Part shown: in pieces, positions 62,865 to 64,000 of the stretch | How the letters are laid out: each line of letters begins with the position of its first letter | Position numbering within the stretch: position 1 is the first letter of the stretch | DNA from: Streptomyces reniochalinae | GTDB taxonomy: Bacteria > Actinomycetota > Actinomycetes > Streptomycetales > Streptomycetaceae | Assembly: GCF_003323735.1 (NCBI RefSeq) | Contig: NZ_QOIM01000022.1 | Coordinates: 1-64,000 of the forward strand | Direction of reading: 5' to 3' | Length of the DNA: 64,000 nucleotides | Notes under the pieces: generated by a model | The model's database searches: none | Told to the model about the DNA's origin: nothing | The model's input: only the letters and a program-made list of their open reading frames with translations | Made by a program: the position numbers and the translations under genes

Positions 62865-62890
62865 TGGCATCAACCGATCGGTCGATGCCA
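62865..62890. promoter_or_regulatory. Near-perfect 26-bp palindrome upstream of an ABC exporter
   Basis: The segment starts TGGCATCAACCGAT and ends ATCGGTCGATGCCA; only one symmetric pair fails to match. It lies 55 bp before the exporter start, in the 120-bp gap after the P-loop gene. It is a strong operator candidate; the regulator is not in the window. Confidence 0.7.
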
Positions 62891-62944
62891 GGACGAGAGC
62901 GTTGGGCGATGTGCGCACGGCGGCCGCGGCGGCACGCTCGTGCC

Positions 62945-63889
62945 ATGCCACTCATCGAAGTCAGCGGGCTGCGCAAGGAGTACCAAGGGCGCCCGGTCGT
63001 GGACGGTGTGAGCTTCTCCGTCGAGGAGGGCGAGATCTTCGGCGTCCTGGGCCCGAACGGCGCGGGGAAGACCACCACGGTCGAGTGCGTGGAGGGGCTG
63101 CGCACCCCTGATGCCGGGTGGGTCCGCGTCGCGGGCCTCGACCCCGTCGCCGGCCACGACGACGTCGCACAGCTCCTCGGCGCCCAGCTCCAGGAGAGTC
63201 AGCTCCAGCCCAAGATCACGGTGGGTGAGGCGCTGCGGATGTACTCCGCGTTCTACCGGCAGCCCGCCGACTGGCGCTCCCTCGCGGCGAAGCTGGGGCT
63301 CCAGGACCGTCTCGGCGTGCGGTTCGGCCGGCTGTCGGGCGGCCAGAAGCAGCGGCTGTTCATCGCCCTGGCCCTCGTCGGCAGCCCCAGGGCCGTGGTG
63401 CTGGACGAGCTGACCACAGGTCTGGACCCCAGGGCCCGCCGGACGGTGTGGGAGCTGGTCGAGGACATCCGCGCCTCCGGCGTGACGGTGCTGCTGGTCA
63501 CCCACCTGATGGAGGAGGCCCAGCGGCTCTGCGACCGGGTCGCCGTCATCGACGGAGGCCGGCTGGCCGCACTGGGCACCCCGGCCGAACTGATCAGCCA
63601 GAAGGCCGACCCCACGGTCATCGCCTTCACCCCCTCGCAGCCACTGCCGGAAGCGGAGCTGAGCGCGCTTCCCGGAGCCCGCTCGGTACGGACCCAGGGG
63701 CCCCGCGTCACCCTGCACGGCACGGACGAGACGGTCGACGCTCTCCTGACCACCCTGGCGCGGCGCCGCATCACTGCGGGCCAACTCCGGGTCAAGGACG
63801 CCTCGCTGGACGACGCCTTCCTCGACCTGACCGGCAACGCGTCCGCAGCGCCCCGCACGGCGCACGCCCACCAGGAGAACCTGACATGA
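62945..63889 (+). CDS. ABC exporter ATP-binding protein
   Basis: 314 residues from ATG 62945. Walker A GVLGPNGAGKTTTVECVEGL, Q-loop LGAQLQESQLQPKITV, signature RLSGGQKQRLFIALAL, Walker B AVVLDELTTGLDP (Leu in place of the usual Pro after Glu), H-loop VLLVTHLMEEAQRLCD. The C-terminal extension (ALLTTLARRRITAGQLRVKD) is like DrrA/YadG ATPases. It overlaps the next gene by 4 bp. Confidence 0.93.
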   Translation: MPLIEVSGLRKEYQGRPVVDGVSFSVEEGEIFGVLGPNGAGKTTTVECVEGLRTPDAGWVRVAGLDPVAGHDDVAQLLGAQLQESQLQPKITVGEALRMYSAFYRQPADWRSLAAKLGLQDRLGVRFGRLSGGQKQRLFIALALVGSPRAVVLDELTTGLDPRARRTVWELVEDIRASGVTVLLVTHLMEEAQRLCDRVAVIDGGRLAALGTPAELISQKADPTVIAFTPSQPLPEAELSALPGARSVRTQGPRVTLHGTDETVDALLTTLARRRITAGQLRVKDASLDDAFLDLTGNASAAPRTAHAHQENLT

Positions 63890-64000
63890 CGACCGCGCAC
63901 CCGCCCGCCACCGCCCCCTCCGCGTCCCCGAGCGGCGCCGGCCCGGGACGTGACCCCTCCGCCCTGCCGGCCGTCCTGCGCACCGAGTTTCGGCTCTTCC
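63886..64000 (+). CDS. ABC exporter permease, N-terminal part (cut by window end)
   Basis: The reading frame from ATG 63886 overlaps the ATPase stop (ATGA) and runs to the edge: [20 protein letters not shown], then LPAVLRTEFRLF. The 'LRTEFRLF' start resembles ABC-2 permeases. The rest lies outside the window. Confidence 0.75.
   Translation, partial: MTTAHPPATAPSASPSGAGPGRDPSALPAVLRTEFRLF

Overview
This is a Streptomyces-type chromosome segment. The DNA is very GC-rich, starts are often GTG or TTG, and there are chaplin and rodlin genes for aerial hyphae, a 13.6-kb actinomycete integrative and conjugative element (AICE), and a run of housekeeping genes in the order lysA-hom-thrC-thrB-rho-LCP-rpmE-prfA-prmC-sua5-wecA-atpIBEFHAGDC that I recall from Streptomyces genomes. 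All identifications rest on reading the translated sequence against remembered family features; no database search was run.

Region 1 (1-8.6 kb): the 3' end of a dnaK-type gene; a MarR regulator divergent from an AhpD-like gene; a DUF5949-type gene; then a surface-protein cluster. The cluster holds two rodlins, three chaplins (one with a sortase signal, one without cysteines) and two small secreted proteins. A tandem universal stress protein with a histidine-rich tail and two small genes follow.

Region 2 (8.6-10.6 kb): decayed DNA holding the remnant of a DUF262 (GmrSD-type) gene, broken by several frameshifts including an exact 26-bp tandem duplication. It abuts a tRNA-Arg integration site.

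Region 3 (10.6-24.2 kb): an AICE integrated into tRNA-Arg(CCG), bounded by perfect 47-bp direct repeats. Its backbone is a GntR/KorSA-like regulator with paired palindromic operators, an FtsK-like Tra, small spread proteins, a RepSA-like initiator, Xis and a tyrosine integrase. Its left half carries an APH-fold kinase, an XRE-TPR regulator, a primase-like protein, tandem paralogous small genes, and two lower-GC cargo genes: a DUF4238 protein and a nuclease-like protein of a kind I associate with defence genes. These two are bracketed by short direct repeats.

Region 4 (24.2-41.1 kb): response regulator, nrtL, the lysine/threonine genes lysA, hom, thrC and thrB, rho with a long disordered N-terminal part, an LCP cell-wall ligase, rpmE, prfA, prmC, a Sua5-family gene, a low-molecular-weight phosphatase homologue with Ser in place of the catalytic Cys, and a WecA-type transferase.

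Region 5 (41.3-49.3 kb): the complete F1Fo ATP synthase operon, with a strong hairpin between atpD and atpC.

Region 6 (49.4-64 kb): a DUF2550 protein, an AEC transporter, a two-component system, membrane proteins, a HAD hydrolase with a cobalamin adenosyltransferase, a drug-type ABC exporter with a divergent TetR regulator, 3-hydroxybutyryl-CoA dehydrogenase, a STAS protein next to a large P-loop membrane protein, and the start of a second ABC exporter cut by the window edge.
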